Assembly (NCBI RefSeq): GCF_030264295.1 | Contig: NZ_CP127173.1 | Coordinates: forward strand, 565,501-629,500 | Direction of reading: 5' to 3' | Length of the DNA: 64,000 nucleotides | Source of the DNA: Amycolatopsis nalaikhensis | GTDB taxonomy: Bacteria; Actinomycetota; Actinomycetes; Mycobacteriales; Pseudonocardiaceae | Notes under the pieces: model-generated | The model's input: only the letters and a program-made list of their open reading frames with translations | The model's database searches: none | Told to the model about the DNA's origin: nothing | Made by a program: the position numbers and the translations under genes | Shown here: positions 49,073-57,973 of the stretch, one piece after another | Numbering within the stretch: position 1 is the first letter of the stretch | How the letters are laid out: the number at the start of each line of letters is the position of its first letter

Positions 49073-50260
49073 TTACGCGCCGGGCACGCGCAGCAGCAGG
49101 GCGTCGCCCTGGCCGCCGCCACCGCACAACGCGGCCGCGCCGAGCCCGCCACCGCGGCGGCGCAGCTCGTGGATGAGGTGCACGGCGAGGCGGGCACCGG
49201 AGGCGCCGATCGGGTGGCCGAGGGCGATGGCACCGCCGTTGACGTTGACCTTCTCCGGGTCGAGGCCGAGCTTCTCGGTGGAGACGAGCCCGACGGCGGC
49301 GAAGGCCTCGTTGATCTCGACGAGGTCGAGCGCGTCGGCGGTGAGGTTCGCCTTCGCCAGCGCGGCGAGGATGGCGTTCGAGGGCTGCTCGTGCAGGCTC
49401 GCGTCCGGCCCGGCGACGACCCCGTGCGCGCCGATCTCGGCGAGCGGCGTGAGGCCGAGCTCCTCGGCCTTGGCCTTGCTGGCGACGACGACCGCGGCGG
49501 CGCCGTCGGAGATCTGCGAGGCCGAGCCCGCGGTGATGGTGCCGTCGGAGGCGAAGGCGGGGCGCAGCTTGGCGAGGCCTTCGGCGGTGGTGTCGGCGCG
49601 GACGCCCTCGTCGGTGTCGAACACCACGGGGTCGCCCTTGCGCTGCGGGATGGAGACGGGCGCGATCTCGTCGGCGAAGTAGCCGTTCTTGATGGCCTCG
49701 GCGGCGCGCTGGTGGGAGCGGGCGGCGAAGGCGTCCTGCTGCTCGCGGGTGAGGCCGTAGCGGGAGTTGTACTTCTCCGTCGAGGCGCCCATGGCGACCT
49801 GGTCGAAGGCGCAGAAAAGGCCGTCGTGGGCCATGTGGTCGACGAGGCTGGTGTCGCCGTACTTGTAGCCGGAGCGGGACTTGGGCAGCAGGTGCGGCGC
49901 CTGGGTCATCGACTCCTGGCCGCCGGCGACGACGAGGTCGAACTCGCCGGCCCGGATCAGCTGGTCGGCGAGCGCGATGGCGTCGAGGCCGGAGAGGCAG
50001 ACCTTGTTGATCGTCAGGGCGGGCACGCTCATCGGGATGCCGGCGGCGACGGCGGCCTGGCGGGCCGGGATCTGGCCGGCGCCGGCGGTGAGCACCTGGC
50101 CCATGATCGTGTACTGCACGGCGTCCGGGGAGACCCCGGCGCGTTCGAGGGCCGCCTTGATCGCGACCCCGCCCAGCTGTGCCCCCGTGAAGTCCTTGAG
50201 GGATCCGAGCAGGCGCCCGATCGGCGTACGGGCGGCACCCAGGATCACGGAACCGGACAC
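49073..50260 (-). CDS. Acetyl-CoA C-acetyltransferase (thiolase)
   Basis: This 395-residue protein starts at GTG 50260, seven bases after GGAGG; an ATG 24 bases upstream would place the ribosome-binding site inside the gene. The acylated Cys88 lies in [18 protein letters not shown]. The His region is [17 protein letters not shown] and the second Cys is in [15 protein letters not shown]. It condenses two acetyl-CoA or cleaves acetoacetyl-CoA, feeding the ethylmalonyl-CoA or poly-hydroxybutyrate routes. It heads an operon with meaB. Confidence 0.95.
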   Translation of the reverse strand: MSGSVILGAARTPIGRLLGSLKDFTGAQLGGVAIKAALERAGVSPDAVQYTIMGQVLTAGAGQIPARQAAVAAGIPMSVPALTINKVCLSGLDAIALADQLIRAGEFDLVVAGGQESMTQAPHLLPKSRSGYKYGDTSLVDHMAHDGLFCAFDQVAMGASTEKYNSRYGLTREQQDAFAARSHQRAAEAIKNGYFADEIAPVSIPQRKGDPVVFDTDEGVRADTTAEGLAKLRPAFASDGTITAGSASQISDGAAAVVVASKAKAEELGLTPLAEIGAHGVVAGPDASLHEQPSNAILAALAKANLTADALDLVEINEAFAAVGLVSTEKLGLDPEKVNVNGGAIALGHPIGASGARLAVHLIHELRRRGGGLGAAALCGGGGQGDALLLRVPGA

Positions 50261-50397
50261 GGCGTCCTCCAAGCTTCGGCGCATGGGCAGTTTTTTCGAC
50301 CATACCCGGAGGGCGGCCATCTTGATGGAGCCAGTGTGAGCCGAGGCACGCGACGATTCCGGCTCGCCGCCCGCCGAGGGCCCCCTATCCTGCCTCC

Positions 50398-50853
50398 ATG
50401 AATGACGCCCTGCGGCCGTTCGTGACGGCCATCGACCACGTCGGCATCGCGGTCCCGGACCTGGACGCGGCCATCGAGTTCCACCGCACGCACTTCGGCC
50501 TGGAAGTGGCGCACGAGGAGGTGAACGAGGAGCAGGGGGTGCGGGAAGCGATGCTGCGCGCCCCGGGAACGGCGGGCACGGAGACGCAGATCCAGCTCCT
50601 GGCCCCGCTGCGAGACGACTCGGCGATCGGCAAGTTCCTGGCGAAGAGCGGCCCGGGTCTGCAGCAGCTGGCGTACCGCGTGTCCGATGTGGACGCGGCG
50701 GCGGCAGCGCTGCGCGAGCAGGGCTTGCGCCTGCTGTACGACGCGGCCAAGCGAGGAACGTCGAACAGCCGGGTGAACTTCGTCCACCCGAAGGACGCGG
50801 GAGGAGTGCTGGTGGAACTGGTGGAACCGGCCAAGGACGGCGCGAGCCACTGA
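50398..50853 (+). CDS. mce: Methylmalonyl-CoA epimerase (VOC family)
   Basis: This 151-residue protein starts at ATG 50398. The vicinal-oxygen-chelate fold has metal ligands in [20 protein letters not shown] (His), [16 protein letters not shown] and [40 protein letters not shown] carries the final Glu. It interconverts (2R)- and (2S)-methylmalonyl-CoA. It diverges from the thiolase-meaB operon, which fits the same propionyl/ethylmalonyl-CoA metabolism. Confidence 0.94.
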   Translation: MNDALRPFVTAIDHVGIAVPDLDAAIEFHRTHFGLEVAHEEVNEEQGVREAMLRAPGTAGTETQIQLLAPLRDDSAIGKFLAKSGPGLQQLAYRVSDVDAAAAALREQGLRLLYDAAKRGTSNSRVNFVHPKDAGGVLVELVEPAKDGASH

Positions 50854-51403
50854 GCGACGGAACCGTTCCGGCGTAAGGACTTCGCCGCCCGGAGGGCGCA
50901 CGGCCGTGACAAGAACCGGCGCGGGTGAGCGATCGCTGAGCGCCGAGCGGGTGGCTCGTCGCTCCGCGATGCGACCTCGGCGCTGCGGCGGCCGCGCGGG
51001 CCAGGGCCGGGTGTGCCAGCCGCGACCTCTCCGCACGGCGGGTGGTCTCGGCGCACCACGGCCGCATGGGCCCAAGCCGGTGCCTCCCCAGCCGCGCGCG
51101 GCCTCGCCGCGCGGCGGGCGGCCGGGCGAGCCACGCGGCCAATCTCGGCGCGGTTGCTGCGGGTTGCCCCGGCGCGACACGCGGGCGCCTCAGGCGGCAG
51201 GTCAAGCAGCCTCGGCCCCGCGGCCGTACGGGCGGCCTTGGCGCTGCGGCCATGCGGGCAACCTCGCGCACGGTACCGCGCGGCTGCCTCAGGCGCGGCT
51301 GGCCTGGCCCAGGGCATCCGCGCCGCCAGCCTCCCCCGCGCGGCCACATGACTCGGCGCCGCGGCCTGCGGTCGCCCGCACAGCCGCGGCGCCCAGCCTC
51401 CCT
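50854..51403. repeat. 550-bp gene-free stretch of degenerate GC-rich repeats
   Basis: No convincing gene is present in any frame; translations give only Arg/Pro/Ala-rich sequence. Variants of CTCGGCGC-GCGGCC followed a few bases later by CGGGC recur at about 50970, 51050, 51108, 51148, 51212, 51290 and 51350, separated by roughly 40-80 bases. The copies are too diverged to give a fixed period. The region separates the epimerase stop from the TetR stop. It may be a decayed gene, a repeat expansion or a structured spacer. Confidence 0.45.
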
Positions 51404-51976
51404 CTACGCAGGCGCTGCCTTCGAGGCGAGCGCGTCCGCGATGAACGTCAGCTCGCCGTCGAACTCGGCGGGCAGGTCGTCCTCCGAATGGCGGGCCGTC
51501 GCGTGGCGGTGGCTGACCGCTCGGGCCAGCAGCCCCGACGCTCGCTCGACATCCGCGGGCGGCAGCCCGCCGCCCGTTGCCGCCACGATCACCGCCCTCA
51601 CCTGGCGGACCAGGATCTGGAAGCGCTCGTGCAGCGCGTCGCGGACCACGTGGTGGGTGTCGGCCTCGCGCCACAGCAGGTGCGAGAGCCCCAATGATCG
51701 GCTGAAGCGGTGGTCGAGCTCGCGGACCAGCCGCCGCAGGCTGCCCGCCAGGTCGCCGGGGACGACGACCACCGCCGGCTCGATGCGCTCGTCGGGCAGG
51801 CGCTCGACCAGCGCCGTCAGCAGGTCCGACTTGTGCCGGAAGTAGTAGTGCACCAGCCCCTTCGGGACCCCGGCCTGCTCCGCGATGCGGGAGGTCGGGG
51901 TGGCGTCGAAGCCGGACTCGGCGAAGAGCGCCTCGGCGGCGCAGAGGATGCGCTCCTTCGCCGAATCCTCGGTCAT
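51404..51976 (-). CDS. TetR-family transcriptional regulator
   Basis: This 190-residue protein starts at ATG 51976. The helix-turn-helix is at residues 8-52 (ERILCAAEALFAESGFDATP, SRIAEQAGVPKGLVHYYFRH). The C-terminal helices form a ligand pocket of unknown specificity. It lies 19 bases downstream of the SPW protein gene on the same strand, so the two share a promoter. The palindrome at 52427-52448 in that promoter is a likely operator. Confidence 0.93.
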   Translation of the reverse strand: MTEDSAKERILCAAEALFAESGFDATPTSRIAEQAGVPKGLVHYYFRHKSDLLTALVERLPDERIEPAVVVVPGDLAGSLRRLVRELDHRFSRSLGLSHLLWREADTHHVVRDALHERFQILVRQVRAVIVAATGGGLPPADVERASGLLARAVSHRHATARHSEDDLPAEFDGELTFIADALASKAAPA

Positions 51977-51995
51977 TCCGGTGCCTCCTGGTCGG

Positions 51996-52364
51996 TCAGT
52001 GCTGCCCTGCCGTGCGGTGCGCGGCGTTCGCGACCGGCATCGCTGCCGCGCCGGCGATGACCGTCAGCACCCCGGCGATCCAGGACGTCCAGGACGCGCC
52101 GTTGAACTCGGTGTACCCCATCACCCACGGCGCGATGAAGAGCAGCACGCCGAGCGCGATCTGGATGCCTTCGCCGTAGACCATGCCCGGCATCGCCAGC
52201 GAGACCAGGCCGTCGAGGGCGATCAGGGCACCCAAGATGACCATCGTCCACATCGCGGTCGTGTCCGTGCTCAGCCAAAGGGGTGAAAGAGCGGCGACCA
52301 CCCCGATGACGACCTCGGCCCAATCGTGGGGCCGGGCCCATGCGCGCGTAGAGACTTCACTCAT
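51996..52364 (-). CDS. SPW-repeat membrane protein
   Basis: This 122-residue protein starts at ATG 52364. It has four membrane helices in two homologous halves, each carrying a P-W motif: VVAALSPLWLSTDT and LFIAPWVMGYTEFN. This matches the SPW repeat family of unknown function in actinobacteria and some archaea. It is followed by the TetR gene, which may repress it. Role in the membrane is unknown. Confidence 0.9.
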   Translation of the reverse strand: MSEVSTRAWARPHDWAEVVIGVVAALSPLWLSTDTTAMWTMVILGALIALDGLVSLAMPGMVYGEGIQIALGVLLFIAPWVMGYTEFNGASWTSWIAGVLTVIAGAAAMPVANAAHRTAGQH

Positions 52365-52426
52365 TCGTGCTCACCTCCGTCGGTGAAACTGCTGGTCGGG
52401 TGGGTGTACCCGCCATCGATGATCCG

Positions 52427-52448
52427 CTTGACTGGCCAGCCGGTCAAG
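52427..52448. promoter_or_regulatory. TetR-type palindrome upstream of SPW-tetR operon
   Basis: CTTGACTGG (52427-52435) and CCGGTCAAG (52440-52448) pair at eight of nine positions around CCAG. The 22-bp site lies 63 bases before the SPW start. Size and symmetry fit a TetR dimer, and autoregulation by the co-transcribed TetR gene is the natural reading. Confidence 0.6.
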
Positions 52449-52510
52449 ATTCGTCGGTCACAGTTCGGCGTGTAATCGTGCCCTCCGTCTCGTACAGTTG
52501 TGGACGCGAG

Positions 52511-52524
52511 TTACCGGCGAGTAA
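52511..52524. promoter_or_regulatory. Inverted repeat upstream of ccr
   Basis: TTACCGGCGAGTAA (52511-52524) has TTAC/GTAA arms and near-symmetric centre, 46 bases before the ccr start. It could bind an acyl-CoA-responsive regulator. No -10 or -35 boxes are obvious, so confidence is limited. Confidence 0.4.
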
Positions 52525-52569
52525 TTTCTGCCGCCAACGCCGTTGACCCCCATCTCCGCGGAGGAACCG

Positions 52570-53910
52570 ATGACGCAGCTCGGCGAGATCCAGCAGGCCA
52601 TCCTGAACGGCGAGTCCGCCGCGGTCGGGTCCTTGCCCGTGCCCGAGAGCTACCGCGGGGTGACCGTGCACGCCGACGAGGTCGACATGTTCGAGGGCCT
52701 CGAGAGCCGGGACAAGGACCCGCGCAAGTCCCTGCACGTCGACGACGTCCCCGTCCCCGAGCTGGGGCCGGGCGAGGCGCTCGTCGCCGTGATGGCCAGC
52801 GCCATCAACTACAACACCGTGTGGACGTCGATCTTCGAGCCGATCCCCACGTTCAAGTTCCTCAAGAAGTACGGGAAGCTCTCGCCGCTGGCCAAGCGGC
52901 ACGACCTGCCCTACCACGTCGTCGGCTCGGACCTGTCCGGCGTCGTGCTGCGGACCGGTGTCGGCGTGCACAACTGGAAGCCGGGCGACGAGGTCGTCGC
53001 GCACTGCCTGAACGTCGAGCTCGAGGGCCCCGACGGGCACAACGACACGATGCTCGACACCGAGCAGCGGATCTGGGGCTTCGAGACGAACTTCGGCGGC
53101 CTCGCCGAGATCGCGCTGGTCAAGGCCAACCAGCTGATGCCGAAGCCGGACCACCTGACCTGGGAAGAGGCCGCCTCCCCCGGGCTGGTCAACTCGACCG
53201 CCTACCGCCAGCTCGTCTCGCGCAACGGCGCGGACATGAAGCAGGGTGACGTCGTCCTGATCTGGGGCGCCTCCGGGGGCCTCGGCTCCTACGCGACGCA
53301 GTACGCGCTGAACGGCGGCGCGATCCCGGTGTGCGTCGTCTCCAGCCCGGAGAAGGCCGCGATCTGCCGCAAGCTCGGCGCCGAGCTGATCATCGACCGC
53401 AGCGCCGAGGGCTACAAGTTCTGGAAGAACGACGCCGAGCAGGACCCGAAGGAGTGGCAGCGCTTCGGCGCGAAGATCCGCGAGCTGACCGGCGGCGAGG
53501 ACCCGGACATCGTGTTCGAGCACCCGGGCCGGGAGACCTTCGGCGCGTCCGTCTACGCCGCGCGCAAGGGCGGCACGATCGTCACCTGCGCCTCGACGTC
53601 CGGGTACATGCACCAGTACGACAACCGCTACCTGTGGATGAACCTCAAGCGGATCATCGGCTCCCACTTCGCGAACTACCGCGAGTCCTGGGAGGCGAAC
53701 CGGCTGATCGCGAAGGGCCTGATCCACCCGACGCTGTCGAAGACCTACTCGCTCGAAGAGACCGGGCAGGCCGCCCTCGACGTCCACCGCAACGCCCACC
53801 AGGGCAAGGTCGGCGTGCTCGCCCTGGCCCCGCAGGAGGGCCTCGGCGTGCGCGACGAAGAGAAGCGCGCGAAGCACATCGAGGGGATCAACGCCTTCCG
53901 CGGCGCCTGA
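52570..53910 (+). CDS. ccr: Crotonyl-CoA carboxylase/reductase
   Basis: This 446-residue protein starts at ATG 52570 behind GGAGG; the upstream ATG at 52543 is rejected for lack of one. It is a medium-chain reductase with long Ccr-specific N-terminal sequence, SAINYNTVWTSIFEPIPTFK, LPYHVVGSDLSGVVLRTGVG and the NADPH loop LIWGASGGLGSYATQYALNG. FEHPGRETFGASVYAARKGG and YLWMNLKRIIGSHFANYREA-like sequence follow. It reductively carboxylates crotonyl-CoA to ethylmalonyl-CoA, supplying extender units and the ethylmalonyl-CoA pathway. No ethylmalonyl-CoA mutase gene is adjacent. Confidence 0.96.
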   Translation: MTQLGEIQQAILNGESAAVGSLPVPESYRGVTVHADEVDMFEGLESRDKDPRKSLHVDDVPVPELGPGEALVAVMASAINYNTVWTSIFEPIPTFKFLKKYGKLSPLAKRHDLPYHVVGSDLSGVVLRTGVGVHNWKPGDEVVAHCLNVELEGPDGHNDTMLDTEQRIWGFETNFGGLAEIALVKANQLMPKPDHLTWEEAASPGLVNSTAYRQLVSRNGADMKQGDVVLIWGASGGLGSYATQYALNGGAIPVCVVSSPEKAAICRKLGAELIIDRSAEGYKFWKNDAEQDPKEWQRFGAKIRELTGGEDPDIVFEHPGRETFGASVYAARKGGTIVTCASTSGYMHQYDNRYLWMNLKRIIGSHFANYRESWEANRLIAKGLIHPTLSKTYSLEETGQAALDVHRNAHQGKVGVLALAPQEGLGVRDEEKRAKHIEGINAFRGA

Positions 53911-53918
53911 TCCGCGAC

Positions 53919-53945
53919 GGCGCCGGGGGCGGCTCCCCCGGCGCC
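53919..53945 (+). terminator. Terminator after ccr
   Basis: GGCGCCGGGGG and CCCCCGGCGCC pair perfectly around CGGCT, eight bases after the ccr stop. No U-tract follows, as is common in actinobacteria. Confidence 0.78.
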
Positions 53946-54038
53946 GGAGCAAGATCCCTTCGCCGCAGCAGACGGCACGTTCGGCGCACCGCACGGGTGC
54001 TCACCCTTCCGTGACCCGGCTGCGACTACGGTAGGGCC

Positions 54039-55235
54039 ATGAGCCTTGGCGATGAACGGGAGCTTGTGCCGCTGGGAGCCGGCTTCGACGTGGCGAAGCG
54101 GGGGTACAGCCGAGCGCAGGTCGACGAGCACCTCGAACGGCTGGACGCCGACCTGAAGATGCTCACCGCGGACCGGGACGCCGCCATCGCGCAGGCCGGC
54201 GACCTCGCCCGCCAGCTGGAGATCGCGCGCGGCGAGATCGCGGACCTGCGCGGGCAGGTCGACCGGCTCGCGCAACCGCCGACCAGCGTCGAAGGCCTGT
54301 CCGAGCGGCTGCAGCGGATGCTGCGCCTCGCGCAGGACGAATCGGCCGACACGCGCGCCCGCGCCGAAGCCGAGGCCGGGCACATCCGGGCCAAGGCCGA
54401 GACGGACGCGAGCGCCATGCGCGCCCGCTACGAGCAGCTGCTCACCGAGCTCGACCTGCGCCGCAAGGAGATGGAGGCGGAGCACCGGAAGGTGCTCGAG
54501 GACGCCCGCGCGCAGGCCAAGAAGATCACCGACGACGCCGAGGCCGAGCGCAAGCGGCTCGACACCGAGTCGCAGGACCGCCGCACCAAGGTCGAAGAGG
54601 ACTTCGAGATCGCGATGGCCGCGCGCCGCACCGAGGCGATGCGCGTGCTGGCCGAGCAGGAGGCCGCGAGCAAGGCCGAGGCCGCGCGCCGCGTCCAGGA
54701 GGCCACGCAGGACGCCGCCGACATCCGCGCGAAGGTCCTCGAAGAGGAGAAGGCCGCGAAGGCGGACATCGAACGCCGTCAGCGCGAGTCCGTGGCGGAG
54801 GCGAACAAGCGGCGTCAGGACTCGATCACCGAGGCCAACGCCCGGCTCGCGGAGGCGGCCGACGAGGCGCGGCGCCGCGTCACCACGGCAACCGAGGAGT
54901 CGAACCGGCGCATCACCCAGGCCAACGAGCGCGTCGACGCGTTGCGCAAGGTCCGCGGCGGGCTCGCTGAGCAGGTCCGCGCGGCGCGGGCCGTGCTGGC
55001 CGAGGCGCACACCGTCCTCGGCGACGAGGTGAAGGTGCCCGCGGAGGTCAAGGCCGACGTCGCGGGCGACAAGCCCGAGGCCGCCGACGACACCGGGAAG
55101 ACGGCTCCCGTGAGCGACGTCGAAGAAACCGTCCGGATCAAGGCGTCCGACGTGCCGAAGACGAAGCCCGCGGCCAAGCCCGCCCCGAAGCCCACTCCGC
55201 GGCCGAGCGGAGCGCAGAAAGCGACTGGCGAGTAA
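54039..55235 (+). CDS. DivIVA-domain long coiled-coil protein
   Basis: This 398-residue protein starts at ATG 54039. The N-terminus carries the DivIVA membrane-targeting motif FDVAKRGYSRAQVDEHLERL. About 270 residues of charged Ala/Glu/Arg heptads (EAERKRLDTESQDRRTKVEE and similar) predict a continuous coiled coil. The tail is Pro/Ala/Lys-rich and disordered (KPAPKPTPRPS). It may be a scaffold for polar growth or division, like streptomycete FilP/Scy or Wag31 relatives. It stands alone after ccr. Confidence 0.88.
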   Translation: MSLGDERELVPLGAGFDVAKRGYSRAQVDEHLERLDADLKMLTADRDAAIAQAGDLARQLEIARGEIADLRGQVDRLAQPPTSVEGLSERLQRMLRLAQDESADTRARAEAEAGHIRAKAETDASAMRARYEQLLTELDLRRKEMEAEHRKVLEDARAQAKKITDDAEAERKRLDTESQDRRTKVEEDFEIAMAARRTEAMRVLAEQEAASKAEAARRVQEATQDAADIRAKVLEEEKAAKADIERRQRESVAEANKRRQDSITEANARLAEAADEARRRVTTATEESNRRITQANERVDALRKVRGGLAEQVRAARAVLAEAHTVLGDEVKVPAEVKADVAGDKPEAADDTGKTAPVSDVEETVRIKASDVPKTKPAAKPAPKPTPRPSGAQKATGE

Positions 55236-55328
55236 CCTTCCACCCGACACGGGCGCGGACGAGCCTGCGCGGTCGGTACCGACCGGCTATCGTCCCTGCT
55301 CACGCGGGATCACCTGGAGGTTTTGCGC

Positions 55329-55781
55329 ATGGGTGCGGCATATCGGACCGTGGTGGTGGGCACGGACGGCTCGGAGTCCTCGTTCGCGGCGGTGGACCGC
55401 GCGGCGGCGGTGGCCGGCGACGCGGGCGCCACGCTCGTCATCGCGTGTGCGTACTACCCGGCCAGCAAGTCCGACGTCGACAAGGCCCAGGACGTCCTCG
55501 GCGACGAGGCGTACCAGGTCGTCGGCTCGGCGCCGGCCGAAGACACCCTGCAGTCCGCGCGGGACCGGGCGGCGCGGGCGGGCGCGGAGAAGATCGACAC
55601 GGTCGCGGTGAAGGGCGACCCGGTCGACTCGCTGCGCAAGGTCGTCCACGAGCGCGAGGCCGACCTGCTGGTGGTCGGGAACCGGGGCCTGAACACGATC
55701 GCCGGCCGCATCCTGGGCTCGGTACCGTCGGAGGTGGCGCGCAAGTCCGGCGTGGACGTGCTGATCGTCCACACGACCTGA
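55329..55781 (+). CDS. Universal stress protein (UspA family)
   Basis: This 150-residue protein starts at ATG 55329, eight bases after GGAGG; TTG 55323 is an alternative. It has YRTVVVGTDGSESSFAAVDR at the start and the ATP-binding motif VVGNRGLNTIAGRILGSVPS, matching the GxxG-9x-G-(S/T) pattern. Its stop is one base before the GTG of the adenylyl cyclase gene, which suggests co-expression of stress and cyclic-nucleotide functions. Confidence 0.94.
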   Translation: MGAAYRTVVVGTDGSESSFAAVDRAAAVAGDAGATLVIACAYYPASKSDVDKAQDVLGDEAYQVVGSAPAEDTLQSARDRAARAGAEKIDTVAVKGDPVDSLRKVVHEREADLLVVGNRGLNTIAGRILGSVPSEVARKSGVDVLIVHTT

Positions 55782-55782
55782 C

Positions 55783-56916
55783 GTGGCCGATGCGAGCGAG
55801 GAGCTCCAGCAGCGGTTGGAGCGCGTCCTGCTCGGCGGCAGGCGGAAGTACACGCGGCTCGAAGTGGCCGAAAAGGCCGGCGTGCCCGAAGAGCGGTCAC
55901 GCCGGCTCTGGCGCGCGCTGGGGTTCGCGACGGTGCGCGACGACGAGGTCGTCTTCACCGACGCGGACGTCGAGGCGATGCGGACGGCGGACCAGCTGGT
56001 CCAGTCGGGCCTGATCGACCCGAGCATCGAGGTGTCGGTGACGCGCGCGCTCGGCCAGCACCTGTCGCGGCTGGCCGAGTGGCAGGTCGACATGCTGTGG
56101 GCGCTGATCACCGAGCAGCCCGAACTGGGCCGCAACGAGCGGCAGGTCGCCCGGCTGGTCGACGCGCTGCTGCCGGAGCTGGAGCGGGTGCAGAACTTCG
56201 TCTGGCGCCGGCACCTGGCGGCGTACGCGGGCCGGGCGTTCGCGGCGCCGGACGAGCACCTCGAGACGCGCACGGAGGTCGTCGGGTTCGTCGACATGGT
56301 CGGCTACACGCGGCTGACGCGCCAGATCGACGAGGAGGAGCTGAGCCGGGTCCTCGACGCGTTCGAGACGCTGGCGACGGAGGTGATCGCCGAGCACCAC
56401 GGCCGCGTGGTGAAGATGATCGGCGACGAGGTCCTGTTCGTCGCGGACGCGGCGGTCGACGCGGCGGAGATCGCCCTGGCCCTGACCGAACGCACGTCGG
56501 CGGACGAAACCCTCCCGGCGGTTCGCGCGGGCATGGCCTCGGGCCGCATCCTGTCGCGCTTCGGCGACGTCTACGGCTCGGTGGTCAACCTGGCGGCCCG
56601 CCTGACGTCGGTGGCCCGCCCGGGCACGATCCTCGTGGACCGCGAGCTGGCGGCGGAGCTGGCCGAGGAGAAGGCGTACGAGCTGCGGATGCGCCGACCG
56701 GTGACGGTCCGGGGCTACAACCGGCTGCGCCCGGCCGCGCTGCGGCGAGCGCCCGAAGGCCCGACGGGCGCGTTCGCGAGCTCGCAGGAGCTGGCCGCGC
56801 AGATGCTGGGCCTGGTGGCTCCCACGCCGGAACCCGAGCCCGACGAACCCGAGCCGGACACCCCCGGCGACGAGGAGGAGCGCCCTCGCCGCCGCCGGCG
56901 CCGCCGGATCCGGTGA
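55783..56916 (+). CDS. Class III adenylyl cyclase, Rv1264-like with regulatory N-terminus
   Basis: This 377-residue protein starts at GTG 55783. Residues 1-160 match the helical autoinhibitory domain of mycobacterial Rv1264 (RKYTRLEVAEKAGVPEERSR, EVVFTDADVEAM). The catalytic domain has metal ligands Asp171 (VGFVDMVGYTRL) and Asp215 with adenine-specifying Lys211 (VVKMIGDEVLFV). Asp262, Asn269 and Arg273 lie in FGDVYGSVVNLAARL. All catalytic residues are intact, so it should make cAMP; Rv1264 is pH-sensitive. The C-terminal 75 residues are Pro/Glu-rich then Arg-rich. Confidence 0.93.
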   Translation: MADASEELQQRLERVLLGGRRKYTRLEVAEKAGVPEERSRRLWRALGFATVRDDEVVFTDADVEAMRTADQLVQSGLIDPSIEVSVTRALGQHLSRLAEWQVDMLWALITEQPELGRNERQVARLVDALLPELERVQNFVWRRHLAAYAGRAFAAPDEHLETRTEVVGFVDMVGYTRLTRQIDEEELSRVLDAFETLATEVIAEHHGRVVKMIGDEVLFVADAAVDAAEIALALTERTSADETLPAVRAGMASGRILSRFGDVYGSVVNLAARLTSVARPGTILVDRELAAELAEEKAYELRMRRPVTVRGYNRLRPAALRRAPEGPTGAFASSQELAAQMLGLVAPTPEPEPDEPEPDTPGDEEERPRRRRRRRIR

Positions 56917-56919
56917 GCC

Positions 56920-57972
56920 TCAGGCGTCGAAGTCGACCGTGATCGACTCGGAGACCGGGTAGGACTGGCACGTCAGCACGAAGCCCGCCTCGACCTCCGC
57001 CTCCTCCAGCGCGAAGTTGCGCCGCAAGTCGACCTTGCCGTCGGTCACCTTGGCGCGGCACGTCCCGCACACCCCGCCCTTGCAGGCGAACGGCAGGTCC
57101 GGCCGGAACCGCTGGGCCCCGTCGAGCACCGACGACGACCTCGGCAACGTCATCGTCGACGAACGGCCGTCCAAGACCACGCGGACCTCCGACGACTCCC
57201 CCGCCACCGCCGGGTCGTCGTGCGTCACCGGGGCCGGCGGGGTGTCCACGTAGAACAGCTCCTGGTGCACCCGCGACGACGGCACGCCCAGCGACGCCAG
57301 CAGCTCCTGGGCGCCGGTCACCATCTCGAACGGGCCGCACAGCCACCAGTGGTCCACCGACTCGACCGGGACCAGCGTCGAGAACAACGACCGCAGCTTC
57401 GGGACGTCCAGGCGCCCGGTGAACAGCTCCGCCTCGCGCGGCTCGCGCGAGAGCACGTGGATCAGTTCCAGCCGCGAGGGCGCCCGGTCCTTCAGGTCCG
57501 CCAGCTCGTCGGCGAACATCACCGTGTCCGTGCGGCGGTTGCCGTACAGCACCGTCACCGTCGCGTCCGGCGTGTCCAGCAACGACGACACGATCGACAG
57601 CACCGGCGTGATGCCCGAGCCCGCCGCGATCAGCACGTGGTGCCCGCCCGCCGACAGGTCCGGGGTGAACGAGCCCGTCGGCGGGGCCACCTCGATCGTG
57701 TCGCCCGGGCGGACCTCGTTCACCAGCCACGACGAGAACAGCCCGCTCGGCACCAGCCGCACGCCCACCCGGGGCGCCGAACCCGCCGCCGCGCAGATCG
57801 AGTACGAGCGGCGCTCGTCGCGCCCCTCGACCGACCGGCGCAGCGTCAGCGACTGGCCCGGCTTGAAGGCGAACTCCGAGGCCAGCGCAGACGGCACGTC
57901 GAACGTCACCGCGACCGCGTCGTCGCACAACCGCGCGACGTCCGCGACCTTCAGCTCATGGAACCGGGCCAC
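56920..57972 (-). CDS. paaE: Phenylacetyl-CoA epoxidase reductase subunit PaaE
   Basis: This 350-residue protein starts at GTG 57972. The FAD-binding motif is RRSYSICAAAG and the NAD(P)H segment is HVLIAAGSGITPVLSIVSSL. The C-terminal plant-type ferredoxin domain has FACKGGVCGTCRAK and LTCQSYP, giving the four Cys of a 2Fe-2S cluster. It passes electrons from NADPH to the PaaABC oxygenase. It is the last gene of paaZABCDE and starts after a one-base gap. Confidence 0.95.
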   Translation of the reverse strand: MARFHELKVADVARLCDDAVAVTFDVPSALASEFAFKPGQSLTLRRSVEGRDERRSYSICAAAGSAPRVGVRLVPSGLFSSWLVNEVRPGDTIEVAPPTGSFTPDLSAGGHHVLIAAGSGITPVLSIVSSLLDTPDATVTVLYGNRRTDTVMFADELADLKDRAPSRLELIHVLSREPREAELFTGRLDVPKLRSLFSTLVPVESVDHWWLCGPFEMVTGAQELLASLGVPSSRVHQELFYVDTPPAPVTHDDPAVAGESSEVRVVLDGRSSTMTLPRSSSVLDGAQRFRPDLPFACKGGVCGTCRAKVTDGKVDLRRNFALEEAEVEAGFVLTCQSYPVSESITVDFDA

Positions 57973-57973
57973 C

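Noticed and set aside
50280..50300. T-rich run TTTTTT upstream of thiolase as a terminator
   Set aside because: No stem precedes it, and it lies in a divergent promoter region.
47904..50303. 799-residue minus-strand frame over meaB and thiolase
   Set aside because: Out of frame with clear MeaB and thiolase motifs; Arg/Gly/Asp-rich noise.
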